64,000 nucleotides of DNA, taken from the NCBI GenBank assembly GCA_001600455.1, contig BCKC01000014.1:186001-250000 (forward strand). The letters run 5' to 3'. Of the stretch, positions 11,145-24,099 are shown piece by piece (the first letter of the stretch is position 1; each line of letters starts with the position of its first letter). The position numbers were made by a program, and so were the translations under genes. Below the pieces are notes generated by a model that saw only the letters and a list, made by a program, of their open reading frames with translations, was not told where the DNA came from and ran no database searches. Source of the stretch: Endocalyx cinctus. Taxonomy: Eukaryota > Ascomycota > Sordariomycetes > Amphisphaeriales > Apiosporaceae.

Positions 11145-14100
11145 AAACTTTTTTTTTTCTTCGTCTGGGCCTGGTTTGGTTGGTATCGTTTTTATTATAT
11201 ATATACGTATTACAGGGATTGAGCTGAACTGTGATTTCATTATGGTTATGGATATTGTACGGATAAGGTGGTGGTGATGGTGGCATCGATGGAGGGCAAA
11301 AAACCACGGTTGTACTAACTGGATCGAATGGAGAAGTAGTCAAAAACAAAAAGAAGATTATTGGCATTCTCTAGCACATATCCACTTCCCAGGACGAAGC
11401 TCCCTTTCTCTTTTTTTTCCTCGTTTTTTTTTTTCCAACTCCTAACTCTGACTCTCTCTTGTTGGTGTTTTTCTTTTGTGCACACAATTACAATATACAT
11501 ACAAAGTACCTACTTACTTTACTCTGTACTACAAATTCGATTACGTTTTTTTTTTATTCATCGTCAAATCGTCTCAAATCAAATCAAAGCATCATCAAGG
11601 CGGTGCGGGTTTCTAGCGGGCAGGCTTCCTCGTTTTCTTTTTAGGTTTATTTTTTATGACGTGGTTTTTCTCCTTCTACTACCCGGTTTTTTTTTTTTTT
11701 TGGTTGTTCCTCTGGTCGGACTTGAGGATTTGTTTGTTAATATATATACTTTTTTCAAGAAAATGAAATGAAATGAAAGCGAATACATAATCTTCGTATA
11801 CACTGCTGTTTCTTCGTCGTGATTGGTTTTATGTTAAGCTAAGTCAAGTCAAGTCACGTCGATGGGAAAGGAAGGGAAGGGAAGGGACTGGGATTTAATA
11901 CGTACAAGTGGTTGAAGGGGAAAAAAAGGAGGGTCGAGTGAAGTTTGTCTCTTGGTAGGTAGTTCATGAAAGAAGGGGGAAAGGGGGGGCGAGTGGATGG
12001 GTGGCGGTTTTGATTCGCAAAAACGTGATAAATGATATGGTGCCGAGATGACTTTATAGAAATTGATTCCCGTTCCTCTTTCTACCTGAACCGATTATTT
12101 ATTTAACTCGACTTGGATGTATATAGTAAGAGAGTGAGATGGGAGCCAATATCAAGGTTTTGGTTTCGAGTTGGGTATTGCTATCTAGACAAGAGAGAAC
12201 AGACGAGGAGAAAGAAGACAGAAAACGAAAGGTATATCGTAGTGATGTTAGGAATGGGATGGGATGATAAAAACCATAGAAAGCCGGCTTTTTACGCCTT
12301 TTGATATCACGGTGTTCTTAGATATAGATATGTATGTATGTATGCTATGTCCCATTTCCCTCCAGTGATGCCACACGTGGATATCACAGCCGTTTCTCCT
12401 CGCGGGAGGAAAACAAGAACAGTAATAAAACAGTTAATCTACACATTGATCATGCTGTATATAGTTCATTCAAAATATACTAAGAAGTCGGTATGGCTAC
12501 TATGAGAATAAATCTTCTACTAGTCAGCCGTCCCGTGAGGATACTCTTCTGTACCAAGAGAGGCTTCAAGCAAGCCTTAGGATGGATAGTGTACAGCCTA
12601 AGCAGCTTCGGAGATGGAAATATACCGTAAAGTTTCTTATTCTTCTTGTCCGTAGGCTCTCTGCCCTGTTACCAAAACACCATGAAATACGTACGCGTAT
12701 CCGTACGTTATGGGTGCTAGATCGATAGATAGTACCGGCCAAGTCTGCTCCACAGATGATTTCCCTCGATATCACTTCGACACCGAAGAGAGAGAGATGG
12801 AACTTATGTGTGGTACGGATGAACAAAACGTCACGACTAAAAATACTTGTTTCTTTTCTTAAATCTTAATTCATACGTAGATAGAATAAGCAGTACTAAT
12901 ATGCCGTTCGTCCAATATCCTATCTATATTGCTTTTTATCGTACCGTCTACATACCTGAAAACAAGACAAGGTAACCGTCGACCCATTAAAAAGATTCCT
13001 GTTATGGGAATATGTGGTAGTTGAAGTAAACTACGCGTATTTATGTATGTACGTACGTACGTTTCTATTTTATTTCCCAAAGGAGTGTTATTTTCACTTT
13101 TATGGATTCGACAAGACCAAGACCCAACACCAAACCCAGAACCAAACAACTTTATTTCACTTTTACTTTGCCGCAATTTCATGGTATGGATGAGTCAGTA
13201 AGTAATGAATTGATAAAAATTGAAGTAAGAATTGCTAAGTGTAATATGGCAGTCATAATTACCTACAAATGGATGCCTACATATTTCATCTACCCCCCCC
13301 TTTTCGGATGACATTCCGGACTAGACGGGATATTCTTCGTATCCGTGAAGAGCTGAAAGGAAAAAAAAAAAAAAAAAACAGAATCCTGATAATTTTAAAG
13401 ATCATCTCATGGGCTTGGGGTTTTTGTTTTTAAAAAAAGAAACAGCTTATCATCATCTTCGAAAGTAAAATCCACGTTGGTATATATATCTCTCTGTAGA
13501 TGTACCTGTAGATGTGTGCTTTTTTAAACAGCAATATCATGCGAAATGCGAAGTGAAATAAGCTGGGAAGAATCTTGGCTTCATCTCTTTTCTTGCCCCT
13601 TTCATTCTTTGATCACTTAATCACTTTACGGAAATACAAGTGCTTATTTATTTTATCGAGTCTTATCAGTCTGCCTACAGGCTGTCAGTCCTGTCAGTCT
13701 TGTCAGCCTATTATATATGGTAACTATGTCATCACCGTACAGATGTATATGTATATATATATGCATGTGTGGGCGTGGAAACGATTTTAATGATTGATTA
13801 TACATATAGAGCTCTCTCTGTATGGATAGGATATATTTTATGTATGTCTTTCTCTTAAGTGGGATATGGATGATATCTCGTGTTACCATATATTTTGGGT
13901 GGCTACGAGGAAATTCCTAATTGGTTATCCTTATTCTCGGTAAACGATCGTCGGTTACACGAGAGAGAGACAGGGAAATTAAAAAAAAGTACGACGCATA
14001 CGTAGTTCTCACTTACTTAGGTACTCACTTACTCGCTACAACCCCCCCTTCTTCTTCTTGTTCTTCTTCCTCCCTTTCTTTCTTTTTTATTGTTATTCTA

Positions 14101-14600
14101 AAAAGGACAAGAAAGACGAAAGAATATGAGTAAGCAGCCTCAAAAAATGAGTAAGTAAGTTGAATGAATGAGAAATGAAAGATATGACTACAAGGACTAA
14201 GTCGGTTTACCACGTGTTAGTAAGTCCCTGCCTCCGTCGGTTCCCCTTTTCACCTACAAGGGGGGAGGGGTGGGTGATCAAGGTTTTAAAGATTTCGGGG
14301 CTCGTTTGCGTCTGATGGCGTCAGTTTTTTTTTTTTTTTTTCCTTCATGGAAAAAAAAAGTCGAAGTTAGATTTGATCATCCCGTTGGAGAATCGCCGAT
14401 TATCACTTATAAACTTGTCACTCCTCCTTCTATCAACCTTAAAGCCGGCCCCCAGGAATTTTCTTTTCTTTTCAGACCCGGGCCGGAAGGATGGGAGTTT
14501 CTTTCGGTTTAGGCATTTTTCGGTGAGAAATGGTGAGGAGACAGTTAGGCAGAAGTGTCTAAAAGAGTAAAGATAACCGAAAAAAAAACAAGAAAGGAAA
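11145..14600. other. Gene-free, AT-rich low-complexity DNA
   Basis: This starts with the 3' UTR of the FHA gene. The rest is T-rich tracts, GGGAA-type repeats near 11870, and small frames dominated by Phe, Ser or Tyr that follow the base composition. No recognisable protein, splice set or RNA gene. Confidence 0.6.
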
Positions 14601-16110
14601 AAAAAAAAAAAAAAGACTCTGCCCCCCGTCTTCTTTACCAAGGAAAGATTTAAACTTAAAACTTACTGTTTTAAAGGCTATTCAAATGTAATTTACGACA
14701 GAGACGGCGTTACTAAGCATACCTTACTCTGGGTACCAGCATTGGGTATGATTGTGTCGTGTTGGTGGCCCCCGGGCCAAGGCGAACCCCGTCTAGCCAC
14801 GCGGTCCGAGCCGCTGAGGACGATACCTGTAGTTCAATCTCCATGCTTAGAGAGAGGGTGTTTCTGACTGATCTTCTGTCGGTCACTCTTTTAACATTGA
14901 GTAGTTGGTAACTCGGGTTCTAAGTATAACATAAAATGATTAGCCCCTCGGTTTGCCTTTCTCTTAGGGACGTCAAAACTCAGCTTGCTCACTCGATAAT
15001 TACTACCTGGCCCCCAATTTTCTCCCCCTTCTCTCTCTCTCTCTCTCAAATATATATATATCAAACGTCAATCTCAAGAGACGTTTTCAATTGGATATGT
15101 GACCTCGGAACTGATGAATCGGTGATAACCCTGCTGAGTTATTTTGCAGGATGAGAAACTGCAGATCCCGTATGTGGTACAAGGTGAGAGAATCACCCTC
15201 CCCCCTTCTAGAGTACGTACACTCAGGTCCGGTAAATCGTAAAGCGCGTGAAGGATTATGAAAAGTACGTTGTTCGAGTCTATTAGTTTCAGATGCTCTG
15301 CCTCCACCTGTCTCGTGCGATATAAGCAAAGAGGGTCGGCCCCGGTACCACCTCCCGGGTAAGTTGATTGGAGTACTTTTGATTGTTCCTTGTTGATCTT
15401 CATTGAACATTGTGGAAAAGAAAGCAGAAGGTTTCCTCCTTGGAGACTTCATATATTCGCGCATCCGCATATCCGCACTGAAACCCGAGGAGGACTATTT
15501 TGGTTCGTGTGGATGGGATGGATGGCTCGAATCCTTCCTCGCGCTAGTTCAGAATGACCCGCTCGTGGCAGTTTTCAGGTCGAAACAGAAACATGGCCCT
15601 CTGTCATGCTCAGAGCGTGTAGAACCCGGGGAGCATTGCGAATCAACCCGGCGGATCATACGAATAGGAACATGAGGACAAGTCTGCTCCAAAACACTAG
15701 GCTCTTGGTCAGCTCATAGCCACGTAGTTACAGGTGAAATGATAATTGTCTACCATGGAGAAATGAAGGTCAACGACGGTACGATAAGAATTCCCACGTA
15801 GTGATAAAGTCTCCGATAAACAAGGTGTGTCCTCTTGACCAGGATCTATACCTGTGAACGTGACAAATTGTCCAGTACTACCTTAATCCCTTCATGTAGT
15901 TATCGTGTCTATCAAGATTCGATCCTACCTTCTTCTTTATTCGCTATCACACATGAACAGCGATTGAGGATTTCTTTTGTAGGATTGGAACGTAGCGTGG
16001 TTGACTTGACTCGGAAAAACATGCCTATTATCTGTAAGAAAGTCATAGATTTTGACTAGACAACGAAACCAGGATGATTAATAAACACCAATACAAGGGC
16101 GTCCCTAACC

Positions 16111-16137
16111 TTTTTTTTTTTTTTTTTTTTTTTTTTT
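16111..16137. repeat. Poly-T tract of about 27 nt
   Basis: Uninterrupted T run, followed by AGATACTC. Confidence 0.85.
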
Positions 16138-16978
16138 AGATACTCATTGGTCCCCCTGTCCCTACAATTAGTCTCAAAGTCCTTGAGCCAAGAAGTCCCC
16201 GCGATTGTAACCTGAGGGGGGGAAAGCCTAACTTACACGTCAGCTACTCCGGGGTAGATGCATTATGTGGGTGCCAAGGATAGCTTCATCGAGGATTTAA
16301 TGCTAGGGTGGTATAAACCTGTCTTTGGGATTCTTGCCCGAAATATTATGAGCTGCACAATCCTATCGCTTATACACCATTCCCCTAAGAGGAGAGTTTC
16401 GTCATACAACTACGTCCGTTAGGAGTGTTATTAGCCTAGGCAGAATGGAGGCTCTTCGTAATAGCAACGTCGTTCATGCCTGTTATCACGTTCCATTGCG
16501 GGTACAATACCTTGCCTAAGTCCGTTGTGTACGTTAACGGGAGGTGAGTCAAGGCTCACCGTCATCGGCGATACAAGACTCACCGTGATCAATATCCGGA
16601 CTCGGAAAGTATGCTGCAGGTCTATTCATATCCAGGTATAGGCAAGTATGCAATCTTAGGTCCCAAGCCTCAAGCATCATAATAGCATGGCGTATGGCAG
16701 GAAGTACGTAGGAGTAAGAGTGGGATCAACCTCGTCGGAGAATTATATGACTGGCCTGCAGAATGCGACGGTGAAGACGGGTATATACTCTACGTCTTAA
16801 TCGTAGCTCCGCCATTGGAGGCCCGCGGTACGAAGAGGGATCTCCAAATGTGGCGCCATGGTTAATAAAAGACTAGGTATGTCATTTTATTTGTCCTGTC
16901 GTTTCTCTATGTTTATAGACAATTTTTAGCTTCAGAAGGGGGGGGGGAAAAGAGAGAGGAACGAAAAAGGATCGTCAT

Positions 16979-17010
<32 letters not shown>
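16979..17010. repeat. Self-complementary T-run / A-run pair
   Basis: About 19 T followed directly by about 11 A, so a perfect A:T hairpin of roughly 10 bp is possible. Confidence 0.8.
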
Positions 17011-18130
17011 GGATTGGGATAGTACGTACGGGTTGGGTTAGTGGAGTCGAGTCTTATTATGAAATACGACGATAAAACAATTTTGGCTCGATTCGAACGC
17101 TTGCGACATTATCCCTGCATTTTTCCTCTTTGGGAAGGGCGTCCGAGCTGTTCAGCCCTACCAGGCTTCCGGGTTATACACCTTCATATTATCAGGTAAA
17201 GGGATCTAAGGAGTCTAGACTATTTGGGAGGTTTGGTAAGTGGCCTAACCCGGTTTGAACGCAGCTCGCTCCAAAGAAAAGGAAGAAGAAGAAAACTAGG
17301 TGCGGATGATGATGGCAAGGCAAAAAAAACATGCATACGCCGGTAACGATTAAAGTCCTCGTGTATCGTTTCACTAAAAATGCCAAAAATGGTAACAAAG
17401 TTCGACTTTCACGTCACGCCGATGCGTTTATCGGCAAGTAAAAAGGAAATATAGGAGAAACTGGCAAGGGGACGGGGTTCGGGGTGGCGTCTATCAAGGT
17501 GGTGTCGATAAATGGTCCAATAATTTTTGTTTCAAGGTTAGCGGATGGCGGCTGCGGCGGGAAAGGACTCGGCTGTGTGTAGCTGGAAACTTCAAGCCAA
17601 TAAGATTGATGTTGACAAAACGATGTGTTGTATATGCTGCGGTGTATACTGCGGAGCGTAGTAGATAAGAAATAATTATATCATCACACTAACCCCGGAG
17701 TAGAGATGCTAATTAGCATACGGGTGTGATCGTTCCGGGGCTTGGAGGATTGATAACGTGCTTAAATCCTATAGTAATCCATGATTGTTTGTGGTGAGTA
17801 ATTAAAATATAACTCGGTTCCGGTCTATCGTGGCGTCGTATCGGAGGCTTTGGTGTCAAAATCTCCTTCAAGTATCTTTCCATATCAGAGTAGCAATGAT
17901 GGCTGCAGGAAGATTAGAAAAGCGAACGTTAAAAGTCAAAAAGGCTATTCTTTTTCAAGCAGTATAATTTACGTCACGAGGACGTTTCTGAAAATAGAAG
18001 CGAACGAAAAGGCGCGTACGAGTGGTTTACAAAGATCAGTGGTATATACTTTCGGTCCTTGTTATCAGCTATTGTGAATATGTAGTGTAGAGGCTGAGAA
18101 AAAAAGAGAGTAGGAGCTTAGAAATGGGAG

Positions 18131-19892
18131 GTTACCTGTTTTTTTTTTTTTTTTTTTTTTTCCTACTTTAATGTGAGCCAATCAAAATTCTCCAAAAATA
18201 GGGAAAATTAATGGATGAAATAAAAATAAATCCAAATGAAGGAATGAAAAAGCAAAGAGACGAATAAAAATAAACCTAAAAAAAAAAATGTACAAGATCT
18301 GCAGTGGTGTGGCGTCGTAGGGGTAGGGGATAGACTTCGAAGGTAAATAAGAAGATATGTCTCTTTACAGGACTGTCCTAGAAAGGCGTAAAGAGCGACG
18401 GTGTACCATCCATGGATGTTATACATATGCATACATACTTAAGTACACTACATCCATGGGTACTTCCTTACGTGGGGTTTATTAAGTGGGTGCTTATGAA
18501 GAACGCTGAGGTTCGTCGGAAATGATAAAATGCCGTTTATTGGCTTTTGCCCTCGCTTACTTGAACGTATAACCGTATTTTCCTGACGATTGGCCGTCAG
18601 TTAATAATATCATCTAGTCCTTGAATAAGATTTGATATCTGTGTTGAATTTCTCTTGGTTATTGGCTGAAGGAAAGTTAGGTACTATTTTGATATAGGTT
18701 TATCTTATGTTTTGATGTAGGTAGTAGTATACAATCTAAATCTATCGTGAAAGAAAAGAGAAGGGAGACAATGAAAATAAAAATAAAAAGGAAAGACATA
18801 GGAAATCTAAGACTTCCGCGAGGAATGTTTCTAAAATAGACTCCAATCACCCAAATAGCAATCCAATCCTAGGCTTTCGTAATACCTGCTCAACGGATGT
18901 ATCCTTTATCGTTACGGGAGGAAATGACTGAAATATAAATATATATATATATATAAAGGGGGGGGGGGGGGGGGGGACAACAAGAAGTAGAAGTACAAGT
19001 ACATGGGAAATTGTAAGGAAAAAAAATGAAAATGAAAACGAAAAAAAAAATGAAACTAAAAGATGAGAGAAAGAGAGGCGTAGAAAAAAAAGAGTCAGGC
19101 TTAATAAGATAATAGTGTACAACAAACTTGAAATATCCGAAATTGACCAGTGAAAAGGAAGAAGTACGGGATGAACGAAATTGGTGAAAGAAAAAGAATG
19201 CAGTGAGATTATGATGAACTGGATGGATAAAACAATGAAGTAGCTTAGGCAGCCACCTCATATCTCGGCCATGTAGCGCCTCTTTCTATGCCTTCGTATA
19301 ATGGGCGTGTAAGGCTCCAAGGCAGTTGTCGAAAAGATGGAAATGGGTGAGTGGTTTCTGAATAGATGAAGATAACCTTTTGAAAGATTGGATTTTCTTG
19401 CTCCGCAACTCCGGCGCGCTAAAGGCGTTTAAAATTCGAGGTTGTAGTAAGTAATATTATCGTTGGCATGATTTTTGGGTGTGAGAATAAATCGTCATCA
19501 TAATCCCTGCTTCGTCTTATTCTTCTCGTACCGAGTACCTGGACCACATTCATAAATAAGATTCATCCTATCTTCTGCGAGGCTTGACGTCCCACACACA
19601 CCCCCCTTTTTTTCGTTTCTTCTCCTCGGATCATGCTCCCCTACCCCTACCCCTACCCTGTCCTACATGTTTCTGTTCTTTTTTTTTTTTTTTTTTTGGA
19701 TCAATGCGTCGCGGGCCGTTTTTAAACGACTCCTTTTTCAGCTGGGCATCATCTGCCGTCGGTAATGGAGTCATCTCAGCGAATTGATATACCTCCCCTA
19801 GTCCCTTGTACGTTCCTTCTTCCTCAATTTTTATCTGCAGCGTAACTGTGACGTCGTGTCATTATCGCTGCAGAATTAGAATCAGCGCGGTC
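18131..19892. other. Gene-free, homopolymer-rich DNA
   Basis: Holds T runs at about 18139-18161 and 19679-19697, an (AT)n/G-run at 18937-18976 and a short CCCCTA-type repeat near 19640. No supportable gene. Confidence 0.55.
18937..18976. repeat. (AT)n tract followed by a run of about 19 G
   Basis: An alternating AT tract, then AAA, then about 19 consecutive G on the plus strand (about 18958-18976). G runs this long are rare in an AT-leaning intergenic background. Confidence 0.85.
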
Positions 19893-20642
19893 TTAATAGT
19901 CGACATTTTGAATAACCGTGGCTGCGGCATCATCGCCGAATTGTTGCTGCTGCTGCTGGTGGTTTGTATCCTCTCCAATTTGTTCAATTCCGTGTAATAG
20001 CCGTCTAAGTTTGCCCGTAATATTGATGACGTACATAATGTCGGGTAGGCTACCCCGCCTATCAGACGTATCAACCTGGCGTCCATAGGAAAGAATTCCG
20101 CCTAGGCTGCTGCGTGTGCTTCTAATAATAATCCAGACGAGATCCGAGAGCCAGGCGTGGTTACCCGTCGTTAGAAATCGTCTGTGGGGGCTCGGGGGTG
20201 GAGTAGGAACGTTAGGTCGTGGCCAGAGAGGGTCTGGCCGGTTCGGTCCTGGCGTTAGAGGGCGTCCAGGATGCGAATTGTGGGACTGATCCATTTCCAA
20301 GTCCAGCTCCGATATTACTGCGTCAGCGTATTTTTGCTTCTGACTAGAAACAGGGTTGACGGGCGGCCCTGAACCAGAGGCATAGTTGCGAGGACTTGGC
20401 GGGGGTGTTGGCGGACGAGGTGTTGGGTAGGGGAGTGGGGGACGTGGTCCCGGTCCTGGAGTAGGCGGTCCTGGACGAGTCGAGACTCGTTCCGTCGACT
20501 CCTCGGAAGAGTTCATAGACAGCATCCGGGACTTGGTTTGAATTGCTTTATGTAGACCCGTAGCGTAAGAAGAACGACGAGAACCGACGTCTAAGCCGTG
20601 AACGACCGACGGGTACATCGAGGTATTGACGAGGACTAGCAT
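19893..20642 (-). CDS. Hypothetical proline-rich protein, 249 aa
   Basis: Not recognised. A single ATG-initiated frame with more complex composition than neighbouring DNA. Residues about 56-95 and 125-155 are very Pro-rich, and each holds the same motif PTPPPSP followed by a basic residue (78-84 and 146-152), like an SH3-binding ligand. Residues 160-175 (GNHAWLSDLVWIIIRS) are hydrophobic but short for a membrane helix. A Gln run (229-234) comes from a CAG/CTG repeat near 19945. It stands alone in a gene-poor stretch with no neighbour within about 3 kb. It may be lineage-specific, or a chance open frame. Confidence 0.45.
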   Translation of the reverse strand: MLVLVNTSMYPSVVHGLDVGSRRSSYATGLHKAIQTKSRMLSMNSSEESTERVSTRPGPPTPGPGPRPPLPYPTPRPPTPPPSPRNYASGSGPPVNPVSSQKQKYADAVISELDLEMDQSHNSHPGRPLTPGPNRPDPLWPRPNVPTPPPSPHRRFLTTGNHAWLSDLVWIIIRSTRSSLGGILSYGRQVDTSDRRGSLPDIMYVINITGKLRRLLHGIEQIGEDTNHQQQQQQFGDDAAATVIQNVDY

Positions 20643-23600
20643 CTTGTTGATAGATAGAGTGAATTCAGTAGATCTTGATCTTGTAAAGAAGTAAGTGGTT
20701 GACGTGTTGACGATTTCATGAGAGTGCTTGTGGAGGGAGCATGAGTGATGGGAGAAAAAAAAAGCTTTAGAAAACAGGATAATCGATTCCTTTATACATC
20801 ATCAATCACCATCGTAGGCTTCATGCTAACTCCCGTCGTATCTCTCTGGTCAGCCAGGCAAACTCGTCTAAGCTTCAGGAAATCTTGTCGATGGATTCTA
20901 TTGAACCACCACGGAGTGTGATCAAAGAAACTGATGGGGCTCTTCCACCCCCTGGCGGCACTTCAACCATAGGAACCGGTAGGAGGAAGCAGGGGAATAG
21001 ATCATCAAAAGCGAATCATAGTCATTGCCGAGCGACACCTAAGGAATATGAGAGAGGCTGAATAATATTCTGCGCCTCAAGCCTACTTAGTATTGGCAAT
21101 CCCTTATTAGTAACCCATAATCCGTCCTTAATACTAAACGTAGTGTAGTGTAGTGAGCTGAGCTCGTGACGTGTTGATATCCGAGTTCCATCGAGGGAGA
21201 AGAAAAGGTAGCATTTACCGAAATCTTTTCTACTTTTATTTTCTTTTAATTTTTTTTTTCTGGTTCTGAATCTAGGCCTAATAAGTACATGTGAGACGAA
21301 CTCATTGATAAGCGGGCCTGCATCGTTTATTGGGATATTTGCTTGCTTGGGATTCTGTTCCTTCGCGTTGACCAATGTTTCTATAGGATATCCATACGGG
21401 AAGTATCTTGATCAAGTGGGCCAGAGTCTCACTGTAGCCATCTTTGGTATCAAAAAGACGCTTCGGACGTTATCGAGAAACATGGCAACCAGTCTTTTTT
21501 TCCCCCCTCAATTCGGGGCTAAGCGTGTGAGATGCCTATCACTCTCGGTGGTCTAAGTGGCGAGTATTAACTATAATCCTTATGTAGATTGATTAAATCG
21601 CCATCCTGCTTCCTCCCTCTGTCTTCGGCCTGTATAAGGAAAGAGAGAAGAGAAGAAGGGGGATTTTTTTCGGTGTGTGTGTGTGTGTGTGTGTTTTTCC
21701 CTCACAAAGAGTTTGCTTCCACCCATCGTTTGTTTGGACAGTAATTAAGTTACACTTGGCGGCTGACGAGATCTTAACCACGACTAACAGGTAATCATCA
21801 GTGCATACAAATGACTTGCTTTCTGTCTCTTGTATTTTAAAAGGATATTGGGGCAGAACTGAGATATACCACGTGAAACGTTTGATGTTAAGACATACTC
21901 TCTGGTAGGCTATGGACGTTAGAATCCTTGAATTATTCGTGAAGTCGCATAGCCGCATAGCCGCATATCAACTTAGAATTTAAGTAATTGCGGGCCGCAG
22001 CTGACGGGCTGGCTCAAGTTATTGACTGGTCATTTACTATCGGTCATCTAGCAGTACCGTGTTCGCGTTATTCTCGCTCTCTCCCTTTACCGTCATTTTA
22101 TCGTCAATCTCCATACTCTGCAGTTAACATATAAACCCTTTTAGAAACGGCCATAGTCGTAACCCACGGAACTCATCGATCCGAGTAATTTGATAGATTT
22201 GAGATAAATTCGTTATATTAGAGTGCTTGGGGGTCAAACTGTCCACGACTACCCTATCGTGTAAGGAGGTAAGAAAAACTTCGAAGAAAATCGAAAGGGC
22301 ACGTCGTTATACTCACGGGTCAATATAGCGTAACACTAAAAATTACTTAATAATGCTCATTCTTTCCAAGACCCATTTGCAGAAGATATGACTTCCTAGT
22401 CAGGTGGTAACACAGAATCTCGGTTCCTTCGTGAAAGCCCCTTTCACACATCGGAAGGATGAATTGCGGGGTGTCACAATGCGACTTTATCCCGTACAAC
22501 ATCACTAAGCAATTGGCGATGCTATATATAAAGTCGGCCTCAGACCTCGGCACCGCGGATGAGATGTAGATAAATCGTATTCTTGTCTAGGTTTCGCTGA
22601 CTCTCCGTCACGACGGGACGAAGTACGGAGTGGCCATAGGTGTGATTGCAAATGCAAATGCAAATAGTATGTATGGAGCAGAGTAAGCGCAGCACGACGC
22701 CTCAATATAATGTTAAGTCGTCAAATGATGAGAAAATCGAACATCTCTGGGAATAATGATATTCGTTCCGAGGCCCGACTCATACGAATTTGATCATTGA
22801 TAGATATTTTGGGTACGAGAGACTAAGTTGTTAGTTCTGAAAGAGAGGGGGGAAAGGATGGACCACGGTACGATATACGGATCGCCGAATAGAAACCTCG
22901 TTTTGGTAATCATCATGAGCCCCAAAATCTCCTCCACTCGACCATTTCCAAGCAGATAAGGTTGAAGGATATCGATAAAATCTTTTGGCGGACGGTGCTG
23001 AGCGTATACCAGTTGCTTACTGGCGGCCGAAAGAGATAGGCTAGAAGCCATAGTGAGCTTAGGCACCTATTTTATTGTGCATAATTTGGTTGCCTATAGC
23101 AAATCGTTTCGAGTGGTCACTAATTTAGGTCATGGATGAAGTATACTTGTAATATGCGTACCTGTATATAGAACTATTCTCACTTCGTTGACTGTCACGC
23201 GGCAGAATGATGTAGTTTGTACGCTATATCTCATGGTGCTCAGCCTTGACCTTGGATTCCCGAGTCATGTCTCTTGACTAATGGGCCGTTGACTTTGTCA
23301 TGCCACACTCCTTCGCATAAGGGAAATACCCGATCTGATAATATTTCTGCCTATCGGGGCGAAACCGATTCCTGAAACATCCATGGTGAAACGAAGCGGC
23401 TACATTATACATGAAGTATTTGGTTGGTAGTCTGAGGTGATACTTGGGGGTGGGTGAGTTTTACGCGGTCTCGTGCAAAGGCTGAAAAAAAGACGCCTAC
23501 GGGCGGGCTGGCCGGATAGTTTAGTCATTGCCTTGTGCTTAGTCACGTCTAATTAATAGATCTCATGGTGGCCGATATTGGAACTTGATGTCACTGTTGT

Positions 23601-24099
23601 AGATAGGATAGGATTAATGTTGAAAGAAAAATTTGAAGAATTTGAGGACGAACATTTTGTATGTTTGGAGGACCATTGGTTATCTATCACGCCGGTACGA
23701 AATATGACATAATTGTACATTAACCTAGTTTGCTCTTGGAGAAATACCTGAAGGCGTGGAAGCCATTTACCCATGTGAGCTTGCTCTCATGGTCTAGAAT
23801 TAGGTGATTAGACTGGCTCCGTCCTCTTCCCCTGAATAGAATAAATCAATTTGGAAATACGAAATTCTCGACCTTTTCTGTTTTCTTGTTTTGCTTTTTT
23901 TCTCTTCTTCTTAAAATTAAACCCCGTACGACGACGCCGGAGAACAATGGCAGGGTCTTGGCGAGCATGTCATAAACCTAAAAACTCATCAAATCTTCCA
24001 TGATACCCCGGTTTTCCTTCCATAACGCCAATTGAAATGCCGTGTTTGATGTGGTTTTCTCTATTTTATTATTCAAGGCCAGGTTATCCGAAGATGGGA
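20643..24099. other. Gene-free region
   Basis: No supportable gene. Short frames (for example 22794-23066 minus, 21305-21556 plus) show no family motif and no consistent intron structure. The DNA includes a GT microsatellite at 21673 and a tandem CGCATAGC-type triplet near 21946-21966. The last hundreds of bases should include the 3' UTR of the RNPS1-like gene. Confidence 0.5.
21673..21694. repeat. GT dinucleotide repeat, about 11 units
   Basis: Uninterrupted (GT)11 followed by a T run. Confidence 0.9.

Larger units (their letters stand above)
14600..18130. other. Gene-free segment of more even base composition
   Basis: Compared with its flanks, this part has fewer microsatellites and a more balanced composition, but every frame is short and most open at TTG or CTG. 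It could be a decayed insertion or former gene. No terminal repeats, transposase or reverse transcriptase motif could be seen. It contains a 27-nt T run and a T-then-A homopolymer pair. Confidence 0.4.

Noticed and set aside
11361..11771. 136-codon Phe/Leu-rich frame after the FHA gene
   Set aside because: It is a product of T-rich 3' flanking DNA, and the composition explains the apparent membrane protein.
15403..15675. 90-codon plus-strand frame
   Set aside because: It starts at TTG, has no recognisable domain and no splice partners.
17070..17180. tRNA-like B box (GTTCGAATC) on the minus strand
   Set aside because: The T-stem arms do not pair (AAGCG against CGAGC), no matching 5' acceptor strand is found about 70 nt upstream, and no clear A box is seen.
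19636..19665. CCCCTA repeats resembling an interstitial telomere
   Set aside because: Only three to four units, and of CCCCTA rather than the usual fungal CCCTAA; too short to call.
22794..23066. 90-codon minus-strand frame with a fairly complex composition
   Set aside because: No motif, no in-phase neighbouring exon and no supporting signals. Left as noncoding but not excluded.
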